In this document: positions 7,028 to 14,865 of the stretch, one piece after another | Position numbering within the stretch: position 1 is the first letter of the stretch | Layout of the letters: every line of letters starts with the position of its first letter | Assembly: GCA_029004655.1 (NCBI GenBank) | Contig: JAQVYP010000026.1 | Location: 1 to 15,046 of the forward strand | Source: Oscillospiraceae bacterium | GTDB lineage: Bacteria > Bacillota > Clostridia > Oscillospirales > Acutalibacteraceae | DNA: 15,046 nt | Reading direction: 5' to 3' | Program-made: the position numbers and the translations under genes | The notes under the pieces: model-generated | The model's database searches: none | Told to the model about the DNA's origin: nothing | What the model saw: only the letters and a program-made list of their open reading frames with translations

Positions 7028-8137
7028 TTATAACATTAATGCTGATAGAATATCTGAAAAAAATGAAAACATCCAAATCCATCCAACAAATGCTGTCAAA
7101 ATTGGAACAATAATTCCTATTGCAACAGCAATACCTGTTGAAGTTCCTCCGTGCAGGGTAAGTTCAAACGAACTCATATCGGGTCGCTGTGATTTTAGCT
7201 CCACTATCTTTTTAAGAGTATGATTTCTATATAAGCTGTTGGCATAAACGGCTGATAAAACATACAAAGCTAAGAGTAAAAATGCAAACACAGATCCAAT
7301 AATTAAGTAAGGTATTCTGGATAAAAATTCCGGCAAACATTTTTCAATATTATTGTTCATGATTTCGTCAATCTTTGAGTTGTTTTGAGAATTATTGTTT
7401 TCATAAATAGAATTGTTATTGTTATCGTAATTATAGTTATAACTGAAGCTGTAGCCATTATCGGTGGAAATATATGGTGCAGCTTCTTTAAATCCAGCTA
7501 CAATTCCATCATAAATCGGGCTTAAAGAATATAACATTGTTCCGCTTATTATTACTGTAAGGGCTATCCAAATTGCAAGAATAATCGATCCAACCTTATA
7601 CATTTTGCGGTAGAAAAACCATACAAAAGGTATTTTCAACAAAAATCCAAAAAGGAATACCGGCCAGTTCCATGAAGCAAAAGAGCCTCTGCCTGCATGT
7701 TGCGCAAATTTAGGGATGAAATATTCCTGCTTTGAACCAACAAATGCAGCAATGTCTGCTGTAGCAACACCATCAATTGAATCGGGAACAGGCACCACCT
7801 TTGGGGGCGGTGGATATTGTCCTGCGCCATATTGTGGCTGGCCATACTGAGGCTGGCCATACTGAGGTTGACCATATTGGGGATTCCCTTGTGGTGCGCT
7901 GTTAAACGGAGGTTGACCATTCGGAGGATTTCCTTGCGGTCCTTCATATTGTCTGGGATCAGAATATGTAGACTGCGTTGGAACAACGTATGGTGGCGGA
8001 GTCACAGGTCTGTTTTGCTCAAAAGCTGCTTGGGATACAGGAAGTACAGCTCCGCAGGATTTGCAGTATGAATAGTCATCTTCATTTTCTGTACCACACT
8101 GGCTGCAAATGCGAAGATCTTGTTTTTGTTCGTTCAT
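7028..8137 (-). CDS. Zinc-ribbon membrane protein with DUF2628-like domain
   Basis: Molecular function unknown. In order: an N-terminal zinc ribbon (Cys11, Cys14, Cys25, Cys28; CSQCG and CKSCG), a Pro/Gln/Gly/Tyr-rich linker (about 43-117) with four QPQYG-like repeats, a conserved segment FIPKF...SWNW...FLF...WFFYRKM (140-180), a membrane span (about 182-203), an Asn/Tyr-rich extracytoplasmic or loop segment (228-263), and further spans near 274-298 and 333-362. The SWNW/FFYRK segment is characteristic of DUF2628-type proteins. It is paralogous to the upstream gene at 8149-9153, with the same core but a different zinc-binding N-terminus. AGGAGG sits 7 nt before ATG, and the gap to the upstream stop is 11 bp. 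Likely an inner-membrane protein with a cytosolic zinc module; any role in protein quality control or envelope sensing is speculation. Confidence 0.82.
   Translation of the reverse strand: MNEQKQDLRICSQCGTENEDDYSYCKSCGAVLPVSQAAFEQNRPVTPPPYVVPTQSTYSDPRQYEGPQGNPPNGQPPFNSAPQGNPQYGQPQYGQPQYGQPQYGAGQYPPPPKVVPVPDSIDGVATADIAAFVGSKQEYFIPKFAQHAGRGSFASWNWPVFLFGFLLKIPFVWFFYRKMYKVGSIILAIWIALTVIISGTMLYSLSPIYDGIVAGFKEAAPYISTDNGYSFSYNYNYDNNNNSIYENNNSQNNSKIDEIMNNNIEKCLPEFLSRIPYLIIGSVFAFLLLALYVLSAVYANSLYRNHTLKKIVELKSQRPDMSSFELTLHGGTSTGIAVAIGIIVPILTAFVGWIWMFSFFSDILSALML
7828..7880 (-). repeat. 15-bp tandem repeat coding for QPQYG units
   Basis: On the plus strand the unit GGCTGGCCATACTGA and close variants recur about 3.5 times, encoding the repeated QPQYG in the linker of the zinc-ribbon protein. 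Units are nearly identical at DNA level, which suggests recent expansion by slippage and possible length variation between strains. Confidence 0.75.
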
Positions 8138-8148
8138 TAAATAGCCTC

Positions 8149-9153
8149 CTAAATAATAATCATATTAATAATAGTTGGGAACCAACTTATTGCCAGTACT
8201 GCTATAAACAACCACAGAGTACTTACCCTTCCTTTTTTTGAAAAGGCAGCTGCTCTGTCTTCCTGAAGACTGTTGGAATTTATGCTTTTAATTGATTCAA
8301 TGGTAAATTGCTTATACCACCAGTCGCCATAAATACCGCATATAATTCTAACAGTTAACGAAACAACAGCTCCTACAAGCGTTAGCAATATGGGAAATAA
8401 TCCGATTGTATTAATGTTTGCAATCAGTGCATTTGCCATATCTAATTGGGTATAACCTAGAGGAAGCGTTCCGGCAATGGATGATATTGCAATGTTTAGT
8501 GGCAAGGAAGTTATTGAAATTGCTAGCATCAAAATTGAAACAAGTATAGCCGGTTTAAAATCCTTACGGTAAAAAAGCCATCCATGTGGGAACAAAAATG
8601 CTGCCCAGTTCCATGATGTTTTTTTCTCTTTTGATAGTGTAAAAAATTTTGGAATATAACGCTGAGTATTTACTGCTACAAACTCTTTTATATCTGAGGC
8701 CTTTACGTCGTCTGTCGTGGCGTCGGGGCTGACACCGCCCAAAGGATCAACAGGCATTGGTGCGAATCCAGCACCGAATGGGAACCCCGAGAATTGTCCG
8801 GTGTTACCTAACGGTTGATTGCCGGGCTGATTGCCGTTAGGACCGTTTAATGAATTACCGCAGTATGGGCAGAAAAATGTACCTTTAATAACCAGTCTTC
8901 CACATCTAGAGCAGATTGTATTATCTTCTTTAGAATTTTCCGGTGAAATGTTCGAGGTGTCCACAGTCTGATTTGCAACCTTATCATATTGACGTTCAGT
9001 ACCGTGGTAGCTCTCTGCACCGCAGTGACCTAAAGAATTATAGCAATCCCTGTGTTGTGGTGCGCCGCAAGTAGGGCAAACAACCACGTCATCATCGTCA
9101 AAAAGGTAGCTGTGACAAATCTGACATGTCTTGCCTTCGTACAGATTACTCAT
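8149..9153 (-). CDS. RING-like and zinc-ribbon membrane protein with DUF2628-like domain
   Basis: A 334-residue protein of unknown role. The N-terminus carries a RING-like treble-clef pattern (Cys10, Cys13, Cys26, Cys29, His34, Cys37, Cys44, possibly His50), as in the prokaryotic RING finger families, then a zinc ribbon (Cys81, Cys84, Cys95, Cys98), a Gly/Pro/Asn-rich linker (101-145), the conserved YIPKF...SWNW...FLF...WLFYRKDF segment (166-200) and about three membrane spans (202-220, 248-275, 311-332). I chose ATG at 9153 over the upstream start at 9240, because AAGGAAG precedes it and the extra 29 residues would lie wholly inside the Nudix gene. It overlaps that gene by 8 bp (ATGAGTAA), so translational coupling is likely. 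A ubiquitin-ligase activity must not be assumed; RING folds in bacteria can simply bind proteins or membranes. Confidence 0.82.
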   Translation of the reverse strand: MSNLYEGKTCQICHSYLFDDDDVVVCPTCGAPQHRDCYNSLGHCGAESYHGTERQYDKVANQTVDTSNISPENSKEDNTICSRCGRLVIKGTFFCPYCGNSLNGPNGNQPGNQPLGNTGQFSGFPFGAGFAPMPVDPLGGVSPDATTDDVKASDIKEFVAVNTQRYIPKFFTLSKEKKTSWNWAAFLFPHGWLFYRKDFKPAILVSILMLAISITSLPLNIAISSIAGTLPLGYTQLDMANALIANINTIGLFPILLTLVGAVVSLTVRIICGIYGDWWYKQFTIESIKSINSNSLQEDRAAAFSKKGRVSTLWLFIAVLAISWFPTIINMIII

Positions 9154-9679
9154 AATATTGTCTTCCTTTAACCATATTCTTTTTTGCAAACGACGAAAAA
9201 ATAATCTCAAAATAGTCTTTACCATAATTATGAAAATCACCGTTTCGTATCATATGCTGCAATTTATTACGGTGAACCCACTTTGCTTCTGAAACCTCCG
9301 TGGTTTGAAGCTTTAAATCACAAACAGGAACATTTGCTCGGACAAGGTATATATCGATAAATGAATTCTTGCGAACTAATCGTTTTATAAAATTCATTTG
9401 ATTATCGTCTGCATCAATGCCCAATTCTTCAAATAATTCACGACGTGCTGCACACTTAGAAGTTTCACCGGCAATAGCGGCGCCGCCTGTTGCTGCCCAT
9501 TCGCCCGGCATAAGCGGCTTCAAGTCGCTTCGCCGTTGAATAAGCAGCCGACCGTCACTTCCTATTATCCAAATATGCACAACTAAATGATACTCACCTT
9601 TGTCAAGGGCTATTCGTCCCCGATTAACTTTTTTACCGGTTGTTTGACCGCTTTTATCAAAGATATCCCATTGTTCCAT
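9146..9679 (-). CDS. Nudix hydrolase
   Basis: A cytosolic pyrophosphohydrolase; the substrate, a nucleoside diphosphate linked to a moiety X, is unknown. The Nudix box is perfect: GX5EX7REUXEEXGU is matched by Gly66 to Ile88 (GETSKCAARRELFEELGI within it). The N-terminus MEQWDIFDKSGQTTG resembles the subgroup once grouped with isopentenyl-diphosphate isomerase. The start at 9679 has AAGGA 11 nt upstream; a TTG further up (9715) would place the start inside the preceding gene and adds residues foreign to the family. Length is 177 residues. It lies 19 bp after the beta-helix protein gene and overlaps the next gene by 8 bp, so it is an internal operon member. Confidence 0.88.
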   Translation of the reverse strand: MEQWDIFDKSGQTTGKKVNRGRIALDKGEYHLVVHIWIIGSDGRLLIQRRSDLKPLMPGEWAATGGAAIAGETSKCAARRELFEELGIDADDNQMNFIKRLVRKNSFIDIYLVRANVPVCDLKLQTTEVSEAKWVHRNKLQHMIRNGDFHNYGKDYFEIIFSSFAKKNMVKGRQYYE

Positions 9680-9698
9680 ATGTTTTAAAGTCCTTACT

Positions 9699-10364
9699 CT
9701 ATTTTTTACCTGCAATTTCCCCTAGTTTCTTATAGATGGAGTTTTCGGAAACATATCCTCTAACCGAGGAAAGAGGATAGATGTTTGTATTTTTACCGAT
9801 TACAGTACCGGGATTAAGCACAGAGCCGCAGCCAACTTCAACATTGTCACCAAGCATAGCGCCAACTTTTTTGCGCCCAGTTTGTACCTGATCGCCGTCG
9901 ATTTTAATACACACATTTGTTTTGTCCGATTTCACATTGGAGGTAATTGAACCGGCACCCATGTGTGATTTAAATCCGAGAATCGAGTCTCCCACATAAT
10001 TATAATGCGGAGCCTGAACATTATCAAAGATAACCACGTTTTTAAGCTCGGTAGAATTACCGACAACTGAGTTTTTGCCGACAATTACACTTCCTCGTAT
10101 AAAAGCACAATGTCTTATTTCAGCGCCCGAATCTATAATACAGGGACCTGCTATATAGGCACTTTCAAAAACAAAAGCATCTTTTGCTATCCAAATATTT
10201 TCACCGCGTTTTTCGAATTTTTCTGTATCTAGTGTAGGGCCAAACTTAATAATAAAATTAGAAATTTCGGGCAAAACCTCCCACGGATAAGCTTTGCCGG
10301 AAAACAAATCTTTTGCAATGGTTTTTTCAAGATCGAACAGTGATGAAATTTCAAGTCTGTGCAT
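9699..10364 (-). CDS. Left-handed beta-helix (hexapeptide-repeat) protein, GlmU C-domain-like, no nucleotidyltransferase domain
   Basis: A 221-residue protein often annotated as a UDP-N-acetylglucosamine pyrophosphorylase-like protein. The first 60 residues are helical and unlike a nucleotidyltransferase: no GxGTRM-type signature is present. From about residue 60 there are hexapeptide repeats (IWIAKDAFV, YIAGPCII, VIVGKNSVVG, VEVGCGSVLN, TVIGKNTNIY) with the conserved PHYNYVGDSILGFKSHMGAG segment of sugar-1-phosphate transferase C-terminal domains. The start at 10364 has AAAGGAG 8 nt upstream and is preferred to an ATG at 10394 lying inside hisF. It follows hisF by 13 bp. A catalytic or scaffolding role is possible; an acetyltransferase acting on a nucleotide sugar is the most natural guess. 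The galU product, encoded by the same operon, could be a partner. Confidence 0.82.
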   Translation of the reverse strand: MHRLEISSLFDLEKTIAKDLFSGKAYPWEVLPEISNFIIKFGPTLDTEKFEKRGENIWIAKDAFVFESAYIAGPCIIDSGAEIRHCAFIRGSVIVGKNSVVGNSTELKNVVIFDNVQAPHYNYVGDSILGFKSHMGAGSITSNVKSDKTNVCIKIDGDQVQTGRKKVGAMLGDNVEVGCGSVLNPGTVIGKNTNIYPLSSVRGYVSENSIYKKLGEIAGKK

Positions 10365-10377
10365 AAAACCAGCTCCT

Positions 10378-11133
10378 TTATATTCTGACCGCAATGTTAT
10401 TGTTTTTTAAATATTTTTTCAAATCCGATATTTCAAGCTCTTTAAAATGGAATAATGATGCGGCAAGTGCTGCATCTGCATTTGCTTTTTCAAATACATC
10501 CTTAAAATGAGTCAAGCTTCCGGCGCCTCCGCTTGCAATAACAGGAATACCAACATTGTCAGCAATACTTTTTGTCAATAACAAATCATAGCCGTTTTTT
10601 TGACCGTCACAATCCATACTGGTCAACAAAATTTCTCCGGCGCCGCGCTTCGCAGCTTCACACGCCCACGCTACAGCATCAATTCCTGTCGGAATCCTGC
10701 CTCCGTTTATATAAACTTCAAATCCACCATCTTTGCGTTTTGCATCAATAGCGCAAACAACGCATTGATTTCCAAATTTGTACGCAGCGTCATTTATAAG
10801 GCGGGGATTTTTGATTGCCGCAGAATTGACCGATACTTTATCGGCGCCGGCACGGAGCAACGCGGTAAAATCGTCCACTTCATTGATTCCACCACCCACG
10901 GTGAAAGGTATAAAAATCTCTCTTGCAACACCTTTTACAACTTCAATAATGGTTTTACGGTTTTCGTGAGAGGCAGTTATATCAAGAAGGACAAGTTCGT
11001 CTGCACCACTTTCGTAATATGCCTTTGCACAAGCAACAGGGTCGCCTGCATCAATCAAATTAACAAAGCTAACACCTTTAACAACACGCCCATCTTTAAC
11101 ATCAAGGCACGGTATAATTCTTTTGGCTAACAT
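10378..11133 (-). CDS. hisF: Imidazole glycerol phosphate synthase, cyclase subunit
   Basis: With HisH it makes imidazole glycerol phosphate and AICAR, the branch point between histidine and purine synthesis. A 251-residue TIM barrel. Catalytic Asp11 (IPCLDVKDG) and Asp130 (CAIDAKR) fall at exactly the canonical positions, and FTVGGGI and VIASGGAG mark the phosphate-binding loops. The start at 11133 is preferred over the ATG at 11139, because GGAGG lies 7 nt before the former and only 1 nt before the latter; it also gives the standard N-terminus [12 protein letters not shown]. The gene overlaps the end of hisH by 7 bp, so the two are translationally coupled. No other histidine genes lie in the window, but the sequence is that of the true histidine-pathway enzyme rather than of the sugar-amidating paralogues. 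Confidence 0.95.
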   Translation of the reverse strand: MLAKRIIPCLDVKDGRVVKGVSFVNLIDAGDPVACAKAYYESGADELVLLDITASHENRKTIIEVVKGVAREIFIPFTVGGGINEVDDFTALLRAGADKVSVNSAAIKNPRLINDAAYKFGNQCVVCAIDAKRKDGGFEVYINGGRIPTGIDAVAWACEAAKRGAGEILLTSMDCDGQKNGYDLLLTKSIADNVGIPVIASGGAGSLTHFKDVFEKANADAALAASLFHFKELEISDLKKYLKNNNIAVRI

Positions 11134-11747
11134 GAACATTCCTCCCCACAGCGTTTCGCAAATGCTTGGAGCATTCTAAGCCCGATTTCGCCACTTTTTT
11201 CGGGGTGAAATTGACAAGCGGAAATGTTTTGGCGCTCAACAGCAATCGTGATTTCAACACCATAATTAACAGTTGCGGCAATAATATCTTCAGCAGTGTC
11301 CAAATAATATGAATGGACAAAGTAGGCATAATCACCTGTGCTTGTGTTTTCAAAAATGCCGTCTTTCTTGAGGATTTTCAAATCATTCCAGCCAATTTGA
11401 GGAATTTTAAGACCGAAGTCCGGCAAACGCTTAAATCCTCCATTAAATATAGACAGACCCTTCACATTCGGACTTTCCTCACTGTATTCGAACAGCAGTT
11501 GCAATCCAAGACAAATTCCCAAAAGAGGTTTATTGTTGTTGCAATAACTAACAATAGGCTCGACTAGTTCATGTTTATTCAATTGAATCATAGCTTCGCC
11601 AAACGAGCCCACTCCCGGTAAAATTAATCCGCTGCAGTGTTCGAAACTTTCAGCGTTCGTTATTATTTCACATTGGACTCCGATTTTATCAAAAGCATTT
11701 TTAACGCTTTGAAGATTACCTGCTCCATAATCTATTATACCTATCAT
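11127..11747 (-). CDS. hisH: Imidazole glycerol phosphate synthase, glutamine amidotransferase subunit
   Basis: Hydrolyses glutamine and channels ammonia to HisF. A class-I amidotransferase of 206 residues, the usual length. The triad is visible: Cys79 in GICLGLQ, then His181 and Glu183 in QFHPEKSG; the N-terminus [11 protein letters not shown] is canonical. The start at 11747 is chosen from that N-terminus. A GGAG element lies about 11 nt upstream, slightly distant. The longer reading from 11852 would add 35 AT-rich residues unlike the family. It is the first gene of the seven-gene minus-strand operon and is divergent from the SRP RNA gene. Confidence 0.95.
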   Translation of the reverse strand: MIGIIDYGAGNLQSVKNAFDKIGVQCEIITNAESFEHCSGLILPGVGSFGEAMIQLNKHELVEPIVSYCNNNKPLLGICLGLQLLFEYSEESPNVKGLSIFNGGFKRLPDFGLKIPQIGWNDLKILKKDGIFENTSTGDYAYFVHSYYLDTAEDIIAATVNYGVEITIAVERQNISACQFHPEKSGEIGLRMLQAFAKRCGEECSC

Positions 11748-11791
11748 AACATAGTTAACTCCATTATTCACGCAATTATTATTCAAAGTAT

Positions 11792-11820
11792 ATTTTAACA
11801 AATTTTTACTTCTAATACAA
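11792..11820 (-). promoter_or_regulatory. Possible promoter of the hisHF-galU operon
   Basis: On the minus strand TTGTAT (11815-11820) and TAAAAT (11792-11797; 5/6 to the -10 box) are separated by 17 nt, with transcription expected near 11785 and a leader of about 40 nt. The -35 match is poor, so confidence is moderate. No histidine T-box or other attenuator is evident in the short leader. Confidence 0.4.
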
Positions 11821-11845
11821 TATATTTTTAAAAACAAAAAAGATA

Positions 11846-11874
11846 TTGTCAAATAGATAAATTTATATTATAAT
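11846..11874 (+). promoter_or_regulatory. Promoter of the SRP RNA gene
   Basis: TTGTCA (11846-11851) and a perfect TATAAT (11869-11874) are separated by exactly 17 nt. The expected transcription start falls on about 11881, which is the first base of the SRP RNA outer helix; this agreement supports both calls. Confidence 0.85.
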
Positions 11875-11880
11875 AACAAT

Positions 11881-12022
11881 AGTGCGCCCGGGGGTGTACG
11901 AACAGCTGGGTCCTGTGCGACGGGGCACCGCGAACCATGTCAGGCGGGGAACCGAGCAGCATTAAGCGGTTTTCCCTGTGTGCCGCAGTAAATCTGGTTG
12001 TTCGTACTCCCGTGGGCGCACT
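11881..12022 (+). ncRNA. ffs: Signal recognition particle RNA (4.5S-like, small bacterial type)
   Basis: The RNA component of the signal recognition particle, binding Ffh for co-translational membrane targeting. The conserved apical hairpin is complete: GTCAGG, stem CGG, GGAA tetraloop (11948-11951), stem CCG, then AGCAGC (11955-11960), the symmetric and asymmetric internal loops recognised by the Ffh M domain. TGTGCCGCAG follows on the 3' side. The outer ends AGTGCGCCC and GGGCGCACT pair, inside a 24-bp helix with few mismatches closed by GTACGAACA/TGTTCGTAC. At about 142 nt it lacks room for the Alu domain of the 270-nt Bacillus type. Its position just before dnaX is the classic Firmicutes arrangement. 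Confidence 0.95.
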
Positions 12023-12089
12023 ACGTTTAAATTAAAATCAGTGCTTTGTGGGATTAATTTCGTTTCAAAGCATAGAAATGGAGCTCATA

Positions 12090-13703
12090 ATGTATCAGGC
12101 ATTATACAGAAAATATCGACCTACTAGTTTTTCCGATGTGGTGGGACAGGCACATATAACAGACACATTGCAAAATGAACTGAAGCTCCAAAAAACTTTT
12201 CATGCCTATTTATTTACCGGACCGAGAGGAACCGGCAAGACAAGCTGCGCAAAAATTTTGGCAAAAGCGGTAAATTGCCTTTCGCCTAAAGACGGAGACG
12301 CCTGTTGCGAGTGCGATTCGTGCCGCAGGATTGATAGCGGAGATACGCTGGATATTACTGAAATAGATGCTGCTTCTAATAATGGTGTTGATAATATAAG
12401 GGATTTGCGCGACCAAGTTAATTATACCCCTGTTAATTCTAAATATCGTGTTTATATAATTGATGAGGTACACATGCTTTCTCAGGGCGCGTTTAATGCT
12501 TTGCTTAAGACGCTGGAGGAGCCGCCTTCACACATAGTTTTTATTCTCGCAACCACCGAGGTTCACAAGCTACCTGCAACCATTTTGTCACGTTGCCAGC
12601 GGTTTGATTTTCATAGGATTGACGCTGAAACGGTGGCTTCCAGAATTAAATATGTTTCTGCAAAAGAAAACATTGAGATTGATGATGATGCGGCAATGCT
12701 TATTGCCTCAATGTCTGATGGAGGTATGCGTGATGCATTATCCACACTGGATTTATGCGCCGCTCATTCGACGCATATAACAGAAAAAGATGTTGAGCGT
12801 GCATGTGCATTGGCGGGCAGTGACTATTTGCGTGAATTAGCAGATCATATTAAAAATTCCGACGTGGGCGGCACACTTCAATGCATCGACAATCTTCATA
12901 AAAATGCGGTTGATATGCAGCGTCTTTGTGAAGAAATGGTGGCGCATTTCAGAAATTTGATGATAATAAAATCAGTTAAAGAGCCGAGGAATTTAATTGT
13001 TTGTTCTCCAAAAGAACTTGGACTTTTGAAGAAACAGGCGAGTGAATATAATATAGAGCTTGTAATGTATGCCATGCGCATTTTTGGCGAAGCACTGGAT
13101 AGAATGAACAGTGCGAACCGTCGAAGCGAGCTTGAAATGGCAGCAATAAAGGTTTGCGATCCACAGCTTGGCGATACAAATGAAGCTTTGCTTGAACGTA
13201 TTGCAAGGCTAGAAAGAAAATTGCAAAACGGTGCTGTAGGTAATGAAGCGCCAGCGACCATCGCGACTACTCCCGCTGTTCCGCAAAAAGTCAAAACAGC
13301 GGCAGCTAAGGTTATAACGGAAGAAGATGCAGCTGAAAAGCCAGTGAAAAATCATGTGGCTGAATCCAAGGCGAAAACTCAGGACGCTGCCACAAAGCTT
13401 GTCGCATGGGATGATGTTATGATTGAACTTCAAAAGACTTGTCCGCTAATGCATGGCGTTTTGCAGGATTCAACTGCATATATCAGCGGGGATGCAATTC
13501 TTATAGATTATAAAAATACGCAGTTTTTAAGTTTAATTAAAAACAAAACTTATCGTGATTATATCAGAAAAGCAGCATTCCTAGTGCTTGGCAAAAATTA
13601 CAAGTTGGGTGGCTACAAACCTAATTCGGAAAAGTCGACTAAAGATCCTCTCCAAGAGGTTATGAATAAGTTATCAGAGTTGGAAATACCAACAAATTTA
13701 TAA
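12090..13703 (+). CDS. dnaX: DNA polymerase III subunit gamma/tau
   Basis: The clamp-loader ATPase of the replisome. 537 residues, near the Firmicutes norm. Visible motifs: N-terminal YRKYRP, Walker A GPRGTGKT (44-51), the zinc module Cys63, Cys72, Cys75, Cys78 in the E. coli spacing, Walker B IIDE (123-126) with HMLS, and the SRC motif (167-169, LSRCQRF). A low-complexity Ala/Lys linker (about 380-430) precedes the tau-type C-terminal domain. The start at 12090 is chosen since it has GGAG 6 nt upstream and yields the standard N-terminus MYQALYRKYRP; a GTG at 12048 would add 14 atypical residues. It lies 67 bp after the SRP RNA and is followed after 32 bp by ebfC and then recR, probably as one operon. 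No clear frameshift slippery site for a gamma form was found. Confidence 0.96.
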   Translation: MYQALYRKYRPTSFSDVVGQAHITDTLQNELKLQKTFHAYLFTGPRGTGKTSCAKILAKAVNCLSPKDGDACCECDSCRRIDSGDTLDITEIDAASNNGVDNIRDLRDQVNYTPVNSKYRVYIIDEVHMLSQGAFNALLKTLEEPPSHIVFILATTEVHKLPATILSRCQRFDFHRIDAETVASRIKYVSAKENIEIDDDAAMLIASMSDGGMRDALSTLDLCAAHSTHITEKDVERACALAGSDYLRELADHIKNSDVGGTLQCIDNLHKNAVDMQRLCEEMVAHFRNLMIIKSVKEPRNLIVCSPKELGLLKKQASEYNIELVMYAMRIFGEALDRMNSANRRSELEMAAIKVCDPQLGDTNEALLERIARLERKLQNGAVGNEAPATIATTPAVPQKVKTAAAKVITEEDAAEKPVKNHVAESKAKTQDAATKLVAWDDVMIELQKTCPLMHGVLQDSTAYISGDAILIDYKNTQFLSLIKNKTYRDYIRKAAFLVLGKNYKLGGYKPNSEKSTKDPLQEVMNKLSELEIPTNL

Positions 13704-13735
13704 ATTTAGAATAAACAGAAACGGAGATAAAAACT

Positions 13736-14080
13736 ATGAAAGCAAGAATACCGGGAGGAGCAGGCGGCGGACAAAATATGAACGCTATGCTGAAACAAGC
13801 TCAACAAATGCAAGACGATATGGCAACACTACAGGCGGATTTGGATGAAAAAGAATATACCGCAACATCCGGTGGCGGTTTAATTGAAGTTACAGTCAAT
13901 GGAAAGCATGAATTAAAGCTTCTTAAAATTAAGCCGGAAGCTGTTGATCCTGATGATGTTGAGATGTTGGAGGACCTTATAACCGTTGCTGTAAATGAGG
14001 CAATCACAAACGCTGTCAAAACTGCTGAAACTGAAATGGCAGCCATTACGGGCGGATTAAATATACCGGGGATGTTTTAA
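13736..14080 (+). CDS. YbaB/EbfC family nucleoid-associated protein
   Basis: A small DNA-binding protein thought to act with RecR or the replisome; the gene order dnaX-ybaB-recR is conserved widely. 114 residues. It opens with a Gly-rich arm, then a coiled helix with Met/Gln/Lys ([12 protein letters not shown]), a three-strand region with [15 protein letters not shown] and LKIKP, and a long C-terminal helix ending GGLNIPGMF, a standard family tail. A GGAG site precedes the ATG at a normal distance. The stop is 2 bp before the recR start, so coupling is likely. Confidence 0.95.
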   Translation: MKARIPGGAGGGQNMNAMLKQAQQMQDDMATLQADLDEKEYTATSGGGLIEVTVNGKHELKLLKIKPEAVDPDDVEMLEDLITVAVNEAITNAVKTAETEMAAITGGLNIPGMF

Positions 14081-14082
14081 TA

Positions 14083-14682
14083 ATGTCATATAATGTTGCA
14101 CCGCTTCAAAAACTAACGGAGCAGTTCGAGCGCTTGCCCGGAATTGGTCGCAAGACGGCACAAAGGCTGGCATTTCATGTGATTACAGAGCCTTCAGGTA
14201 TGGCGGAAAATTTTGCAAAAGCAATATTAGAAGCAAAGCTTAAGATAAAATATTGCAAGTGTTGCCAAAACCTGACGGATACTGATCTTTGCTCGATTTG
14301 CAACGATGACGGCCGGGACAGATCTATGATTTGTGTAGTTGAGTCTGCGCAGGATGTCATGGCATTTGAACGCACAAGGGAGTATAACGGCATGTATCAT
14401 GTGCTGCACGGATCAATTTCGCCGTTGGACGGAATTGGACCGGAGCAGCTTAGAATAAAAGAATTGATGGTTCGCCTGGGCGATGATACCATTAAGGAAG
14501 TTATTTTTGCAACCAATCCAACTGTTGAGGGTGAAGCAACCGCAAGCTATTTGTCAAGGTTGGTCAAACCAATGGGTATCAAAATCAGTAGATTGGCTTA
14601 TGGTATTCCTGTCGGCGGAGATTTAGAATATGCCGACGAAGTGACACTCACAAGAGCCTTGGAAGGCAGAAACGAAATGTAA
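14083..14682 (+). CDS. recR: Recombination mediator protein RecR
   Basis: Acts with RecF and RecO to load RecA at single-stranded DNA gaps. 199 residues, the normal length. An N-terminal helix-hairpin-helix ([11 protein letters not shown], 18-28) is followed by a zinc finger (Cys58, Cys61, Cys70, Cys73), a TOPRIM domain (from about 83, ICVVESAQD with Glu87) and the [12 protein letters not shown] loop (109-120). The start is 2 bp after the ebfC stop; GGGGA inside the end of ebfC serves as ribosome binding site. It is the last gene of the SRP RNA-dnaX run, and non-coding sequence with a hairpin follows. Confidence 0.97.
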   Translation: MSYNVAPLQKLTEQFERLPGIGRKTAQRLAFHVITEPSGMAENFAKAILEAKLKIKYCKCCQNLTDTDLCSICNDDGRDRSMICVVESAQDVMAFERTREYNGMYHVLHGSISPLDGIGPEQLRIKELMVRLGDDTIKEVIFATNPTVEGEATASYLSRLVKPMGIKISRLAYGIPVGGDLEYADEVTLTRALEGRNEM

Positions 14683-14734
14683 TTATAATAAGGGCATCTC
14701 CAAAAACCATCCGCGCACCATTAAGGCAGAAATT

Positions 14735-14780
14735 AAAATCCAAACAGTTGACTTCACGTGAAATCAACTGTTTGGATTTT
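14735..14780. terminator. Long hairpin downstream of recR, possible terminator
   Basis: AAAATCCAAACAGTTGA (14735-14751) pairs perfectly with 14764-14780 across a 12-nt loop that itself contains the palindrome TTCACGTGAA (14753-14762). It lies 52 nt after the recR stop. The downstream T-content (TTTTGCCTTTATTA) is modest, so it is either a terminator or part of a mobile palindromic unit. Confidence 0.5.
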
Positions 14781-14865
14781 GCCTTTATTACCGTTCTACA
14801 TGAAAGTTTAACGGTATTGTATGACTGCTATTTACTTTCCGGAAGCAAAAGCGATGGTTGTGGAC

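Noticed and set aside
7817..8071. Plus-strand frame opposite the zinc-ribbon protein gene
   Set aside because: A shadow of the QPQYG repeat and zinc-ribbon codons; it has no ribosome binding site and low-complexity Leu/Arg/Ile content.
11127..11139. HisH and HisF as a sugar-amidating pair of surface-polysaccharide clusters
   Set aside because: HisF keeps Asp11 and Asp130 in canonical sequence context, and the neighbours lack the amidotransferase partner and glycosyltransferases of such clusters.
12041..12076. Hairpin TGCTTTG/CAAAGCA after the SRP RNA as a terminator
   Set aside because: Only 7 bp with a 16-nt or longer loop and no T-tract; it does not look able to end transcription, so SRP RNA and dnaX may be co-transcribed with processing.
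12190..12200. A-run in dnaX as a frameshift slippery site for a gamma subunit
   Set aside because: It lies near the 5' end, before the Walker A motif, so a frameshift there would not yield a functional gamma protein; no slippery heptamer with a following hairpin was found near the middle of the gene.
14689..14724. GGGCATCTCCAAAAACC as the terminal repeat of a full insertion sequence
   Set aside because: It resembles ends of some IS elements by impression only; no transposase reading frame and no matching opposite end exist in the window.
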